DNA of 64,000 bases from Sporosarcina sp. ACRSM (GTDB lineage Bacteria; Bacillota; Bacilli; Bacillales_A; Planococcaceae). Within the stretch, counting starts at the first letter, position 1. Every line of letters starts with the position of its first letter. The notes under the pieces are model-generated. The model worked only from the letters and a program-made list of their open reading frames with translations. It made no database searches and was not told the origin of the DNA. A program made the translations under genes and the position numbers. Positions 8,446-17,209 of the stretch are shown piece after piece. Where the stretch lies: assembly GCF_022346545.1 (NCBI RefSeq), contig NZ_JAKRNU010000002.1, positions 186,001-250,000 of the forward strand, given 5' to 3'.

Positions 8446-8878
8446 CTTTTTTACCTTCTTTATTTAGAATGTTTTCTCGTATTTGAGGAAGCAATTGCGA
8501 TAGCACATATTGCTTTTCTTTCGAAATTCCTTCCGTCATGCTATTTTCCAAATCCGTTATCTTACTTCGACATACTTGGTAAATCTCTTCCCCTCTTTCC
8601 GTCAGCTGAATGATTTTTTCCCGTCGATCAGTACCCGGTATTTGCTTAACGATTTGGAGTTCTTCCAAACGGTGGACCCTTCTCGTAATGGTCGGTTTTT
8701 CAACTTCATAGTAAGTTGAAATATCAACAAGCGTCGAAGAACCGTTGTTTTTCACATAATGAATCACTTGCCATAATGAATAAGAAAGCTCAAATTGGCT
8801 CAATAGCTCATTTAGCGAAGTAATCAATGGTCGGTAAAGACGTAAAAAATGCCGAAAAAAACCTTCCAAGCTATTCAC
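8438..8878 (-). CDS. MarR family transcriptional regulator
   Basis: The 146-residue protein has the MarR winged-helix core: a helix LSYSLWQVIHYVKNNG, then STLVDISTYYEVEKPTITRRVHRLEELQIV (recognition helix around residues 58-85) and the wing DRREKIIQLTERG. MarR proteins bind as dimers to short palindromes and are released by small ligands. The gene precedes and overlaps the MFS transporter, and a palindrome overlaps its promoter, so autoregulation together with the pump is likely. Confidence 0.92.
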   Translation of the reverse strand: MNSLEGFFRHFLRLYRPLITSLNELLSQFELSYSLWQVIHYVKNNGSSTLVDISTYYEVEKPTITRRVHRLEELQIVKQIPGTDRREKIIQLTERGEEIYQVCRSKITDLENSMTEGISKEKQYVLSQLLPQIRENILNKEGKKDE

Positions 8879-8890
8879 CCTTTCCTTATA

Positions 8891-8939
8891 TAGTTACCGA
8901 AAGTAATAGTTACTATAGATAACTATACGCCTTTCTCAA
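8891..8939 (-). promoter_or_regulatory. Promoter with overlapping MarR-type palindrome
   Basis: On the minus strand TTGAGA (8939-8934) and TATAGT (8917-8912) are 16 bp apart. The palindrome AGTTA-N7-TAACT (8908-8924) covers the -10 box, and a further TAGTTA half-site lies at 8891. This placement fits repression by the adjacent MarR protein. Confidence 0.65.
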
Positions 8940-8996
8940 TTCAATGGCAAACTAATAGTTCCATTTGATCTATACTATAATTCCAACAAAACATCT

Positions 8997-9866
8997 TCAA
9001 TTCGGCTTGCCATACCTTTCGATGATGAAGTCGATAAAATATCTGCTGGCGATCGGGAGCACCTTTTTATCTTTATAAGCTAGACTGATTTTACGAAATA
9101 CCGATGGAGCAATCGGTTTCGTCACGATAGGATACGGGCATCTATTCAAGACAAGTTTGGATAAAATCGATATCCCTAGCCCCTGTTCGATCATGGCCAT
9201 AATGGAATAATCATCATGCACTCGGTATTGGATGTTCGGCTCTAAATTGTTTTGTTGAAAAATGGATAGCGGTTCATTTAGTTCTCCTTCGTCCAAAAGA
9301 ATATAGGGATCATTTGTTAAGTCTTCCAAGGAAACAGTGTGGTGCGTAGCTAAAGGATGGTCCGTCGGCAACACAGCAAGCATTTCGTCTTCTTGGAGTA
9401 GGATTGTGTTCAGATTCGATACAGCGGTTGGATTGACAAAGCCGAAATCTACACGCCCTTCTTTAATCCAGTTTGAAATCGTTGTATATTCCCCTTGATG
9501 CAATTCAAACTCCACATTCGGATATTGTTCCTTAAAATCCTTCATCAGCCCCGGCAGCCAATTGCACGAAACACTTGAAAACGTTCCAATCCGGATCAAC
9601 CCTCTTTGTAATCCTTGCATTTCATTATGCTTTTCGATCAACTCCCGATGTGAATTACGGATATTCCGGATATAAGGCAAAAACTCTTCACCATCGGGCG
9701 TCAATGTAACCCCTTTACGGGAGCGCAAAATCAGCGTAGTCGAAAGCTCTTTCTCCAATGAGTGAACCATTTGGCTGATGGCAGATTGCGTAAAGCCAAG
9801 TTCTTCAGCTGCCTTCGTAAAACTACCTGTTTCAATGATTTTAATAAAAGCTTCATATGGATTCAT
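8997..9866 (-). CDS. LysR family transcriptional regulator
   Basis: A 289-residue LysR-type protein. The N-terminal helix-turn-helix is typical: MNPYEAFIKIIETGSFTKAAEELGFTQSAISQMVHSLE. The C-terminal ligand-binding domain starts near residue 90 (GLIRIGTFSSVSCNWLPGLM). I chose the internal ATG at 9866 over an upstream in-frame start at 9980 because AAAGGGG lies 8 bp before it and family members begin here. It is divergent from the EamA transporter gene, 116 bp apart, which is the usual arrangement for a LysR activator and its target. Confidence 0.92.
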   Translation of the reverse strand: MNPYEAFIKIIETGSFTKAAEELGFTQSAISQMVHSLEKELSTTLILRSRKGVTLTPDGEEFLPYIRNIRNSHRELIEKHNEMQGLQRGLIRIGTFSSVSCNWLPGLMKDFKEQYPNVEFELHQGEYTTISNWIKEGRVDFGFVNPTAVSNLNTILLQEDEMLAVLPTDHPLATHHTVSLEDLTNDPYILLDEGELNEPLSIFQQNNLEPNIQYRVHDDYSIMAMIEQGLGISILSKLVLNRCPYPIVTKPIAPSVFRKISLAYKDKKVLPIASRYFIDFIIERYGKPN

Positions 9867-9982
9867 TCTCTTACCCCTTTCATTAGCAAATCTAATAGTA
9901 CTATAATAATCATTCATTTTATTAATGTAAAGTAGGATGATACAATACAGGTACACTGGATGAAAGGTAGAGACATACAACT

Positions 9983-10849
9983 ATGACTCAACGACAGGCA
10001 AACTTGATTTTAGCGACGGTTTCACTGGCATGGGGAACATCGTATATTTTTATGAAGATTGCGGTGGAGGCAATTCCTACCTTAACAATCATCGCTCTAC
10101 GATTCGGTCTTGCATTTCTCGTCATGAGCGCAATATTTTCCAAGAAAATTATTCATGTCGATACTAGAACGTTGAAATACAGTGCGATCGTAGGTGCTTT
10201 GCTAGCTGGAATTTTCTTTGCGATCATGTATGGCGTGCAAACTACGACCGCTTCTACAGCAGGTTTTTTGACAAGTACAACCGTGATTCTTGTACCCATT
10301 TTACAAGTATTCATCACCCGCAAATTGCCAAATAGCAAAATTGCTTGGGGCGTTCTGATAGTCATGATCGGTTTGTCATTTCTTGTAATCGGCGAGGATT
10401 TTACGATAACAACGGGTGCACTTCTTTGTTTAGTGGCCGCCCTTTTCTATGCAATCCATATTATTGTGACAAATCGCTTTGTACGTAAGGTGGATGCCTT
10501 GCAGCTAGGGATTTATCAATTGGGATTTGCTACACTCTATGTAACCATTGGCGCCTTTGTATTTGAAACACCTGTTTTACCGAACAGCGCCATCCAATGG
10601 ACTGCGATACTCGGAATGGCACTTTTCTGCTCTGCATATGGCTTTGTGATGCAGCCCATTGCACAAAAATATACAACACCTGAAAGCGCCGGTTTCCTCT
10701 TTTCACTGGAACCCGTCTTTTCAGCAATCCTTGCCTTCATCTTTCTGCATGAAAATATGGGACTACAAGGCTATTTTGGCGCCCTGCTCATTTTAGTTGG
10801 TGTACTCATTGCAAACGGTTCGTCTAGAAAGCAACCGAATATGGCGTAG
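9983..10849 (+). CDS. EamA/DMT family transporter
   Basis: The 288-residue protein has ten predicted membrane segments in two EamA repeats (first WGTSYIFMKIAVEAIP near residue 15; second beginning near ALLCLVAALFYAIHII about residue 150). DMT proteins of this type export amino acids or other metabolites. It is divergently arranged with the LysR gene and is the probable regulatory target. A palindrome ATAGTACTAT and AT-rich sequence lie in the shared intergenic region. Confidence 0.9.
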   Translation: MTQRQANLILATVSLAWGTSYIFMKIAVEAIPTLTIIALRFGLAFLVMSAIFSKKIIHVDTRTLKYSAIVGALLAGIFFAIMYGVQTTTASTAGFLTSTTVILVPILQVFITRKLPNSKIAWGVLIVMIGLSFLVIGEDFTITTGALLCLVAALFYAIHIIVTNRFVRKVDALQLGIYQLGFATLYVTIGAFVFETPVLPNSAIQWTAILGMALFCSAYGFVMQPIAQKYTTPESAGFLFSLEPVFSAILAFIFLHENMGLQGYFGALLILVGVLIANGSSRKQPNMA

Positions 10850-10978
10850 CCACAAGATACCAATCTTAGAAAAAAAGGTTTCGGAAAGAATCATTTTGCC
10901 TTAAAAATAGGAGCAGACCTCTTTGTAAAAGGCGTTGTTTCCATCTCTGACCCTATTCAAGCGAAAACGGATTGTAAA

Positions 10979-11020
10979 TGATAAATAGCCCCATTTAATA
11001 ATAAGCGGGGCTATTTATCA
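10979..11020. terminator. Bidirectional stem-loop between convergent genes
   Basis: A perfect 12-bp stem, ATAAATAGCCCC paired with GGGGCTATTTAT, lies between the EamA gene (+) and the histidine kinase gene (-). There is no strong T-run but both flanks are AT-rich. The preceding 10850-10978 holds no identifiable gene. Confidence 0.65.
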
Positions 11021-11099
11021 TTTATATTCAATTGATGAAACCATCATAAAAGATCACAACTACCAGTAGTGCCACATTCAACTTTTTCATACCATTACC

Positions 11100-12185
11100 T
11101 CAACCCGGTAACACAATCCAAAAACGATTACCCGCATCCGTCGTGTCTATACCAATTTCACCTTGATGCCGTTCGATAATTTCCTTTGAAATGGCAAGTC
11201 CCAATCCAGAGCCACCGGTCATACGGCTTCGTGAAGCGTCAAGTCGATAAAACCGTCTAAATACGTTTTCTCTTTCCTTTTCTGGTATTGGTTTGCTAGG
11301 ACCTGTAACCGAAATATAGTAAGCCTTTCCTCGCTTCTCCCCTGCTACTAGAATGGAGCCATCTCCCTCATAATAGCGGATAGCATTTTCCAACAAATTG
11401 CTAATGACCTGTTGGATTCCCACCACATGGATATCTAACTTACACGATTCGATCTTAAGGAGAATTGGAATATTCTTTTGTTCCAAAGTCCTTTCAAACA
11501 TCGCGACGCATTGATGGAGGATAGTTTTGATTTCATGGGTTTCCTTTTCAACAATCGATTGGACGGATATGTAATCCCACTCTTTCAATTGTTCCAGTTG
11601 TTCCAGCATTTGGGACAATCGGTTCGATTCTTGATATAGGGAGGCAAAAAGTGCTTGATCTCCGGTTATATCTCCATCTTTCAATGCTTGCAGATACCCA
11701 TTTAGATTCGATAAGGGCGTTCTTATTTCATGTGATACGTCAGTAACGAGCCTGTTCCTCTGCTGTTCATTCATCTCTAACTGTGCAATAAGCTCATTAT
11801 ATTGGAGAGCCAATTGACCAATTTCATCATTTTTATAGACGTTCACTGGATCAGGATAATGACCCTGTTTCAGCTCTTTCGTGGCTCGGATCAAACTTCG
11901 GATTGGTTTGATAAAGCGTTTGATTAGATAAAAATGAAGGACACTTCCCGTAAAGATTGCTATGATGATCAAGATCCATAAGTAGTTAAAAAGCGTACGA
12001 TTGAATCGTTGCTGCCGAAGCGTATCCAAGCCTCCCACTTCCGCCGCTAGAAAGCAGGCGGTATGATAAATGGCCCAACCACTTAGGGCAGTTATCGCTA
12101 CAACAACTATCACATTCAAAAATGTTAAGCGCCATAGAAATCCAGCTGGTATGAGTCGGGCTAAGCGCTTATTTATCCGAGACAA
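11100..12185 (-). CDS. Membrane sensor histidine kinase (OmpR-type partner)
   Basis: The protein (361 residues from the chosen start) has two membrane segments flanking a short extracellular loop, a HAMP linker (IKRFIKPIRSLIRATKELKQG), a dimerisation domain with the phospho-accepting His in VSHEIRTPLSNLNGY, and an ATPase domain (N-box NLLENAIRYY, GLGLAISKEIIERHQG). The open frame reaches a GTG at 12218 with no ribosome binding site; a TTG at 12185 has GGGG eight bases before it and overlaps the response regulator by only 17 bp, so I prefer it. It pairs with the regulator just upstream. Confidence 0.9.
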   Translation of the reverse strand: MSRINKRLARLIPAGFLWRLTFLNVIVVVAITALSGWAIYHTACFLAAEVGGLDTLRQQRFNRTLFNYLWILIIIAIFTGSVLHFYLIKRFIKPIRSLIRATKELKQGHYPDPVNVYKNDEIGQLALQYNELIAQLEMNEQQRNRLVTDVSHEIRTPLSNLNGYLQALKDGDITGDQALFASLYQESNRLSQMLEQLEQLKEWDYISVQSIVEKETHEIKTILHQCVAMFERTLEQKNIPILLKIESCKLDIHVVGIQQVISNLLENAIRYYEGDGSILVAGEKRGKAYYISVTGPSKPIPEKERENVFRRFYRLDASRSRMTGGSGLGLAISKEIIERHQGEIGIDTTDAGNRFWIVLPG

Positions 12186-12855
12186 ACTTATACCCCATTC
12201 CCCGAACCGTTTGGACACGCTTTGGTTTCGATGGATAGTCTTCTATTTTTTCACGAAGTTTTTTTATATGCGCATCAATGGTACGATCCATTATACTGCT
12301 TTCCATATTCGGATGAATTTGCTCCATAAGCTGTTCACGTGATAATACAATATCCGGATTTTGCATGAAGTAATACAATAAATTAAACTCATATTTTGTT
12401 AATTTTATATCTTTGCCGTAAAGTACAACTTCCCCTTTTCTTGGCATGATGCATAATCCTTCATAGACAATTTTTTGGCAAAACTGTCCCGTGCGACGAA
12501 GAACCGCTTCAACTTGCGCAATCAGTTCATTGGGGTCAAATGGCTTTGTCATATAAGCATCTGCCCCTAATTTTAAGCCGGTAATCCGATCATCAATCCG
12601 TACTTTCGCTGAAAGCATAATGACCGAAACCTCATTATGCGCTTGCTCACGTATCCAAGTGCAGAATTCTTCACCACTTACCTTGGGAAGCATGAGGTCC
12701 AATATGATTAAACAAGGCCGATGTGCTAGAAAAACTGTCTTCGCCTCTTCCCCATCACTTGCTTCCACCACTTCATAGCTGTTTTTCTTTAAATAGATAC
12801 CGATCAGATTTCGAATCATTTGATCATCTTCAACAACCATAATCGTTTGTTTCAT
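12169..12855 (-). CDS. Two-component response regulator, OmpR/PhoB family
   Basis: The 228-residue protein has a receiver domain (DD near residue 9, phospho-acceptor Asp in LIILDLMLPKVSGEEF about residue 53, Lys in YMTKPFDPNEL) and a C-terminal OmpR winged helix (KLTKYEFNLLYYFMQNPDIVLSREQL; VQTVRGMGYKF). AGAGGTGATTCGTG precedes the ATG. It is followed by its kinase and preceded 41 bp upstream by a thioredoxin-like gene, suggesting that the system senses redox or cell-envelope state, although nothing in the kinase sensor loop proves this. Confidence 0.93.
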   Translation of the reverse strand: MKQTIMVVEDDQMIRNLIGIYLKKNSYEVVEASDGEEAKTVFLAHRPCLIILDLMLPKVSGEEFCTWIREQAHNEVSVIMLSAKVRIDDRITGLKLGADAYMTKPFDPNELIAQVEAVLRRTGQFCQKIVYEGLCIMPRKGEVVLYGKDIKLTKYEFNLLYYFMQNPDIVLSREQLMEQIHPNMESSIMDRTIDAHIKKLREKIEDYPSKPKRVQTVRGMGYKFVSDK

Positions 12856-12896
12856 CACGAATCACCTCTATTCCTAGTTTACTCCATAGAAATAGC

Positions 12897-13469
12897 CTAT
12901 TGCATCATTTCGAACTGCTGTACCATGAAGTCATAATTCAGTGCGCCTAACGTGACAAATTGAATGCGCCCATTCGCGTCAATCATATAAGTGGTTGGAT
13001 AAGCCATCACCTGATATTCGTTTGAGACGGCGGATTCGTCATCCAAAGGAACTGTCAATGTCAGGTTCAATTCGTCTATAAACTTCTGAACATTCCTTGG
13101 ATCTGATTCTGTTTCAGATAAATTCACAGCCAAAATTTTCACATCTTTCTTTTCCTGAAACTTTTGCATATCAGGCATTTCGGCGCGGCATGGCGGGCAC
13201 CAAGTTGCCCAGAAGTTTAACATGACGCGTTGTCCTTTGTAATCTGACAACCTTACTGTCTCGCCATCTAATGTCTTCAGCTCAAAATCCGGTGCTAATT
13301 GACCTTTACGAATTCCAACTTCATTGGATTCAATCGCTTTTTCTCCGATATTCGCATTTTCATATTCGGAGGTATTTAGAGCTTCGTCTTTATCAGATGA
13401 ATTGACAAACTCAAACACAGCCCAACCAAGCATTGCCCCTACAACCAACAAAAGTATTGCCTTTTTCAT
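12897..13469 (-). CDS. Membrane-anchored thioredoxin-like protein (TlpA/ResA type)
   Basis: The 190-residue protein has an N-terminal signal anchor (LLLVVGAMLGWAVFEFV) and an extracytoplasmic redoxin domain: GQLAPDFELKTLDGE, then the active site NFWATWCPPC at about residues 90-99, and YPTTYMIDANG with the cis-Pro. It would reduce disulfides outside the membrane, using electrons passed through CcdA, whose gene lies 18 bp upstream. ResA proper has CEPC, so this CPPC protein may serve a different target. The GGGAGGAATGGTCA sequence marks the start. Confidence 0.9.
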   Translation of the reverse strand: MKKAILLLVVGAMLGWAVFEFVNSSDKDEALNTSEYENANIGEKAIESNEVGIRKGQLAPDFELKTLDGETVRLSDYKGQRVMLNFWATWCPPCRAEMPDMQKFQEKKDVKILAVNLSETESDPRNVQKFIDELNLTLTVPLDDESAVSNEYQVMAYPTTYMIDANGRIQFVTLGALNYDFMVQQFEMMQ

Positions 13470-13487
13470 TGACCATTCCTCCCGTTC

Positions 13488-14222
13488 TCATCCTAATTTT
13501 TCAAACCACGTATCCTGCACTAATTTAAGTAGAAATTCAGTGATGCGTGGCATTTGACCAGTAAATAAGATCAAACCCATCAGAATCATGATGATGGCAC
13601 CCGTTTTCATGATCACTTGACTATGACGAACAATCCACCTGGTCGATCCGAGGAAAAATGTCAGGATAAGAAATGGCAAGGAAAAACCAATCACATACAT
13701 GACTGTATACAAGATTCCTTGACCTGGATCACTTGCAGCCAAAAATAAAATGGAACCGAATATCGGACCGATGCAAGGTGTCCATCCAGCAGCAAACCCC
13801 ATTCCGACAAAAAAAGTACCTAAATAGCCAACAGGCCTTTTAGTGGATTGGAAACGCTTTTCTTTCATTAGCAATGAAATATTGATCCAACCACCAACAA
13901 AAAGGCCCATGAAGATAATGAAGACGCCGGCTAAACGTTGGATCAGCAGTCCTGAATCACCGATTAATAACGTTTGAATCCATTGACCCAAAAACGAAGC
14001 ACCGACACCTAAACCAATAAAAACAAGTGAAATACCTAACAAAAAGAATACAGAATGGCTCAATAATTTACTGCGTATTTTAACGCTTTGATTTCCCTGC
14101 AGTTCTTTTACACTGATGCCTGTGATATACGATAAATACGCAGGGAAAATCGGCAACACACAAGGTGATAGAAAAGATAAAGCACCCGCCCCTATGGCCA
14201 GAAGCATTCCCACGACTAACAT
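13488..14222 (-). CDS. CcdA-type thiol-disulfide transmembrane protein (copy 1)
   Basis: An integral membrane protein of about 244 residues with six or seven hydrophobic segments. The two conserved redox cysteines lie in LSFLSPCVLPIFPAYLSY and GWTPCIGPIFG. CcdA carries reducing equivalents from cytoplasmic thioredoxin to extracytoplasmic proteins such as ResA or TlpA; the TlpA-like gene follows directly. The frame opens at a TTG at 14246, but GGGAGG lies inside the frame, so a later start (ATG at 14222, or an ATT before it) is more likely. A paralogue lies at 23632. Confidence 0.9.
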   Translation of the reverse strand: MLVVGMLLAIGAGALSFLSPCVLPIFPAYLSYITGISVKELQGNQSVKIRSKLLSHSVFFLLGISLVFIGLGVGASFLGQWIQTLLIGDSGLLIQRLAGVFIIFMGLFVGGWINISLLMKEKRFQSTKRPVGYLGTFFVGMGFAAGWTPCIGPIFGSILFLAASDPGQGILYTVMYVIGFSLPFLILTFFLGSTRWIVRHSQVIMKTGAIIMILMGLILFTGQMPRITEFLLKLVQDTWFEKLG

Positions 14223-14246
14223 CGTATCCGTCTCAATTCCTCCCAA

Positions 14247-14888
14247 TTACGACACCTTCTTTCTTTTTTTGAAAATAAGTATTGTTAAACAAACGATTAA
14301 AATGAAACCCAAGAACCATGGGGATATTGTATAGCCGAATACCATCGTAAATGGCATACTGAGAGCCACTCCCAATGTACCTAGCGTCCAACCGACCAAC
14401 ATGATGAGATTGAATCGATCAATTGCTATCCGATCACGGTTCACGATGACCACAATAATAAGCACAGCAAGTAATCCCATATATCTGATTGAATATGTAT
14501 TGTCATTCCATACGATTTGAATGAATTCATAAACAAACGACGCGATTAAAAAGACATAGAGAAAAGCATTTAATAATGGAGGGATTTTAATTTTTTGCCG
14601 TTTGGATTTGATTGTGATTGTAAGCACGCTTGCAAAAAACGCTAAGTAAAATGCAGTTGAATTACTTGGGTAGGCTAATATTGACAAGGGGTCCTTGATA
14701 AAGACAGAAAGGTTTAAAAGAATTTTCCCAACCCATATATAAATAACAAAATTCATCAGTTGCTCCAAAAGCTCTCCCAGATAAGTTTTCTTTTTTTCCT
14801 TTGTTAAATCACTTAAGAAGTAATAAGTGAAAAAACCGACAGCCAAACTTAAAATGATCATACCGACGGACAATTGTGTACTTGACAT
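14247..14888 (-). CDS. Multi-pass membrane protein of unknown function
   Basis: I do not recognise this 213-residue protein. It has about seven hydrophobic segments joined by short basic loops, ends in the basic tail FKKRKKVS, and contains no cysteine pair or known motif; the only Cys is in the last membrane segment. Its stop codon abuts the ccdA frame, so it is probably co-transcribed with ccdA, the TlpA-like gene and the two-component system. A CcdC-like or heme/cytochrome biogenesis role can be imagined from position only. Confidence 0.75.
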   Translation of the reverse strand: MSSTQLSVGMIILSLAVGFFTYYFLSDLTKEKKKTYLGELLEQLMNFVIYIWVGKILLNLSVFIKDPLSILAYPSNSTAFYLAFFASVLTITIKSKRQKIKIPPLLNAFLYVFLIASFVYEFIQIVWNDNTYSIRYMGLLAVLIIVVIVNRDRIAIDRFNLIMLVGWTLGTLGVALSMPFTMVFGYTISPWFLGFILIVCLTILIFKKRKKVS

Positions 14889-14910
14889 GGCTAATGTGAA
14901 CCCCCTAGAT

Positions 14911-15104
14911 CAATTACGCCTCGGCGTAATTGCGTCCAGATTTTTTTCGAGCTCGCTCGAAAAGCTCCCCTAAAAATCTGTGACATCCGCCGGAGGCTTT
15001 ATCTTCGTTCAGCGGGCGTTTGAACACCCGCTGAACAGAAAACAAAACCGCATTCACCCCGCCACCTCTGGAGGTGGGAGTCTTCCGCTGAATGAAGATA
15101 AAAA
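14911..15104. repeat. Intergenic repeat copy R3 (complete, uninterrupted)
   Basis: This is the cleanest copy. In order: hairpin CAATTACGCCTCGGCGTAATTG; stem CAGATTTTTT...AAAATCTG with inner hairpin TTCGAGC TC GCTCGAA; conserved GTGACATCCGCCGGAGGC; arm TTTATCTTCGTTCAGC; hairpin CGGGCGTTTGAACACCCG; hairpin CCGCCACCTCTGGAGGTGG; closing arm GCTGAATGAAGATAAA. No reading frame of note. It separates the CcdA region from the methyltransferase. Confidence 0.85.
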
Positions 15105-15182
15105 TCGCTCACTGTCAACAATACTAAAGGTTTATGAAAGTTTGATGAAAATGGACAATCATTCATTTTAATTAGCTACATC

Positions 15183-15222
15183 AAAAAAACGACTCAAATG
15201 CATCGTTTAGAGTCGTTTTTTG
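15183..15222 (-). terminator. Terminator of the methyltransferase gene
   Basis: AAAACGACTC...GAGTCGTTTT forms a strong stem, followed on the minus strand by T-residues, about 40 bp past the stop codon at 15261. Confidence 0.85.
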
Positions 15223-15260
15223 ATTTGCTGTATGAAATTTTCGGGTCAAATAGTTTCACT

Positions 15261-15872
15261 TCAACCCTGTTGCTTCTCAGGTTTTTGACCGACAAACTGA
15301 ATCACATGTGACAGTCCATTATGAAGTTCACCTTCATGGCGGGTAACCTCTCCCATGAAAAAATGAACGATGCGCCAATCAGCAAAGACTTTCAAAAACT
15401 CTTCCGGCTTGTATAAAAAATCCAGATCTTGTGGTCCGCCGCTTTTATAAGGGATCTGGTAATGTGAATAGACCTCTGTCAAGTAATAACCACCCGGCTT
15501 TACAGCTTCCTTTACACCTTGAAGGGTTTTCTGTCGGAGTTCTGTCGGGAAGTGGCCGAAGATGCATACAATAGCTTCCCACTCCTCTTCACTCCAGTGC
15601 GCTTCGTTTAAGTCAACAAGTTTAGTCGAAACCGTTACCCCTCGTTCTTCAGCGAGCTTATTTGTTTTGGCTAGTCCCGATTCCGCATAATCCCACGCAG
15701 TGACGTTCAGGCCCTGTTCTGCCAAATAAACTGCATTGCGCCCTTCTCCTTCGGCTATAGCTAAGACATCCCCGGAAATTTTGATTTTCTGTTGAAATTC
15801 CGATAAAAAAGCATTCGGTTCCCTGCCATAAACATAATTGTCTGATTGAAAGCGAGTATTCCAATGGTTCAA
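15261..15872 (-). CDS. Class I SAM-dependent methyltransferase (TehB-like)
   Basis: The 203-residue protein starts with WNTRFQSDNYVYGREPNAFL, characteristic of small TehB/thiopurine-type methyltransferases, followed by motif I in the form LAIAEGEGRNAVYLAEQG (about residues 37-54; more usual is D-x-G-x-G), DYAESGLAKTN and a GYYLTEVYS strand. A TTG start fits AAAGGATGATG 11 bp upstream. It is the last minus-strand gene at the edge of the sulfur island, so a thiol or sulfur-compound substrate is conceivable but not shown. Confidence 0.85.
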   Translation of the reverse strand: MNHWNTRFQSDNYVYGREPNAFLSEFQQKIKISGDVLAIAEGEGRNAVYLAEQGLNVTAWDYAESGLAKTNKLAEERGVTVSTKLVDLNEAHWSEEEWEAIVCIFGHFPTELRQKTLQGVKEAVKPGGYYLTEVYSHYQIPYKSGGPQDLDFLYKPEEFLKVFADWRIVHFFMGEVTRHEGELHNGLSHVIQFVGQKPEKQQG

Positions 15873-15985
15873 CTTTTCATCATCCTTTCTATGTAGTTTT
15901 TGAAACTCTAATTGCCCTATATGAGTGCCTATTAATTGTTTGAAATTAATAGTTGCAAAATGCCTATATCCATTTTTCCTCCGTT

Positions 15986-16018
15986 AGAAAAGGGAACCAA
16001 TTACTCGTACCCTTTTTA
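15986..16018 (-). terminator. Weak terminator-like hairpin after the first MBL-rhodanese gene
   Basis: AAAAGGG and CCCTTTT arms overlap the stop codon of the 16016 gene and are followed by TTTTC on the minus strand. The 7-bp stem is short, so confidence is limited. Confidence 0.4.
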
Positions 16019-17143
16019 TCGGACCGCACAACGATTCGGACCCATTTCCATTTCTCGTTGTGTTTCTTCATCAGTATTCATTTTCCCCATATTCATCTCT
16101 CTAATCTCTTGATATGCATTTGGCTGGGCTGGTAAATTTTCAGTGACTAGCTTTCTAAATTCATCCTCGTCCTCAATGTTTAACCCATGATTGGTTTCGT
16201 AGAGTGTATTTAATTTTCCAGCTACACTGCCATCCGTATTTAGTTCATCTATGATCATGAAGTGTGCTGGTAAAACGATAAGTTCTCCCGATAATTCTTT
16301 GTATCTTTTGTATAGACTTTCCCTCAAATCTCCAACCCAATCTTCCGCTAACCCAGCAAGATCTGGTCTTCCGATTGAATCAATAAATAAAATATCCCCT
16401 GATAGTAAGAACTGTTCGCCCACAACAAAGGAAGTAGAGCCAATCGTGTGGCCTGGAGAATAGTAAGCATGAATTTTGATGGCAGTATCGCCAATTAGCA
16501 CTTCATTTCCGTCTTCTAATGGTTGATAATCAAACGTTACGTCTAAGGCATCTTTCGGTGGGAGCCAATAGGTTGCGTTTGTTTCTTCAGCTAGTTTTCT
16601 TCCCCCAGAAATATGATCGGCATGTAGATGCGTATCAAATACATGAGTGATCTTTGCATCAATCCGATCTGCAAATACAAGATAAGCATTCGTCATTCTT
16701 GCCGCATCAATAATGGCAGCCTCACCATTTGAAACGACCATGTAAGATAAACAACCCTTACCGATTCGTACGAACTGATAAATCTCGCCGCCATTTTTTA
16801 AATCTCCAATTTTAACAGGTTCCAAATGTTCACTCCACGCTGTCATTCCACCTTCTAAGGAATAAACGTTACGTCCTGCCTCCGACAGCATTTCTGCAAC
16901 CATGATTGATGAACGCCCTTTTGCACAAACAACGAGTACGTCTTTATCGGTAGGAATCTTATCCAAAATGCCTTCCACACCATCCTTTAATTCGATGTAT
17001 GGAGCATTTAAATAATTGAAGTTTTCCCCTTCAATTTTCCATTCGGTGAAATTATTTACGTTACGAACATCTAAAATAAATAGTTCTTCTTTGTTAAATA
17101 TCTTTTTCGTTACTTCTTTTGAAGTCAAGTTATTCACAGTCAT
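16016..17143 (-). CDS. Rhodanese-MBL fold fusion, persulfide dioxygenase-like (copy 1)
   Basis: The 375-residue cytosolic protein has an N-terminal rhodanese domain (about 1-110; active-site Cys73 in VVCAKGRSS) and a C-terminal metallo-beta-lactamase domain with [11 protein letters not shown] (171-181) and YSPGHTIGS, the ETHE1/CstB-type iron site. Such enzymes oxidise glutathione- or other low-molecular-weight persulfides to sulfite and move sulfane sulfur. I chose the ATG at 17143 because AGGAGG lies 7 bp before it; upstream in-frame codons fall inside a palindrome. A close paralogue is at 21174; both end in NRCAVR. Confidence 0.92.
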   Translation of the reverse strand: MTVNNLTSKEVTKKIFNKEELFILDVRNVNNFTEWKIEGENFNYLNAPYIELKDGVEGILDKIPTDKDVLVVCAKGRSSIMVAEMLSEAGRNVYSLEGGMTAWSEHLEPVKIGDLKNGGEIYQFVRIGKGCLSYMVVSNGEAAIIDAARMTNAYLVFADRIDAKITHVFDTHLHADHISGGRKLAEETNATYWLPPKDALDVTFDYQPLEDGNEVLIGDTAIKIHAYYSPGHTIGSTSFVVGEQFLLSGDILFIDSIGRPDLAGLAEDWVGDLRESLYKRYKELSGELIVLPAHFMIIDELNTDGSVAGKLNTLYETNHGLNIEDEDEFRKLVTENLPAQPNAYQEIREMNMGKMNTDEETQREMEMGPNRCAVR

Positions 17144-17156
17144 ACAGTTACCTCCT

Positions 17157-17170
17157 ATGGTATATACCAT
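17157..17170. promoter_or_regulatory. Perfect 14-bp palindrome upstream of MBL-rhodanese copy 1
   Basis: ATGGTATATACCAT immediately precedes the AGGAGG ribosome binding site. It resembles a CstR-type box without its central G/C tracts, so it could be a weaker or different operator. Confidence 0.5.
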
Positions 17171-17209
17171 TTAAAAAAATTTTAAAAGGCAGTTTTCTGT
17201 TCGTCCCCT

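Noticed and set aside
12186..12218. GTG start of the histidine kinase at 12218
   Set aside because: No ribosome binding site is seen and the overlap with the response regulator would be 50 bp; the TTG at 12185 has a G-rich site at proper spacing.
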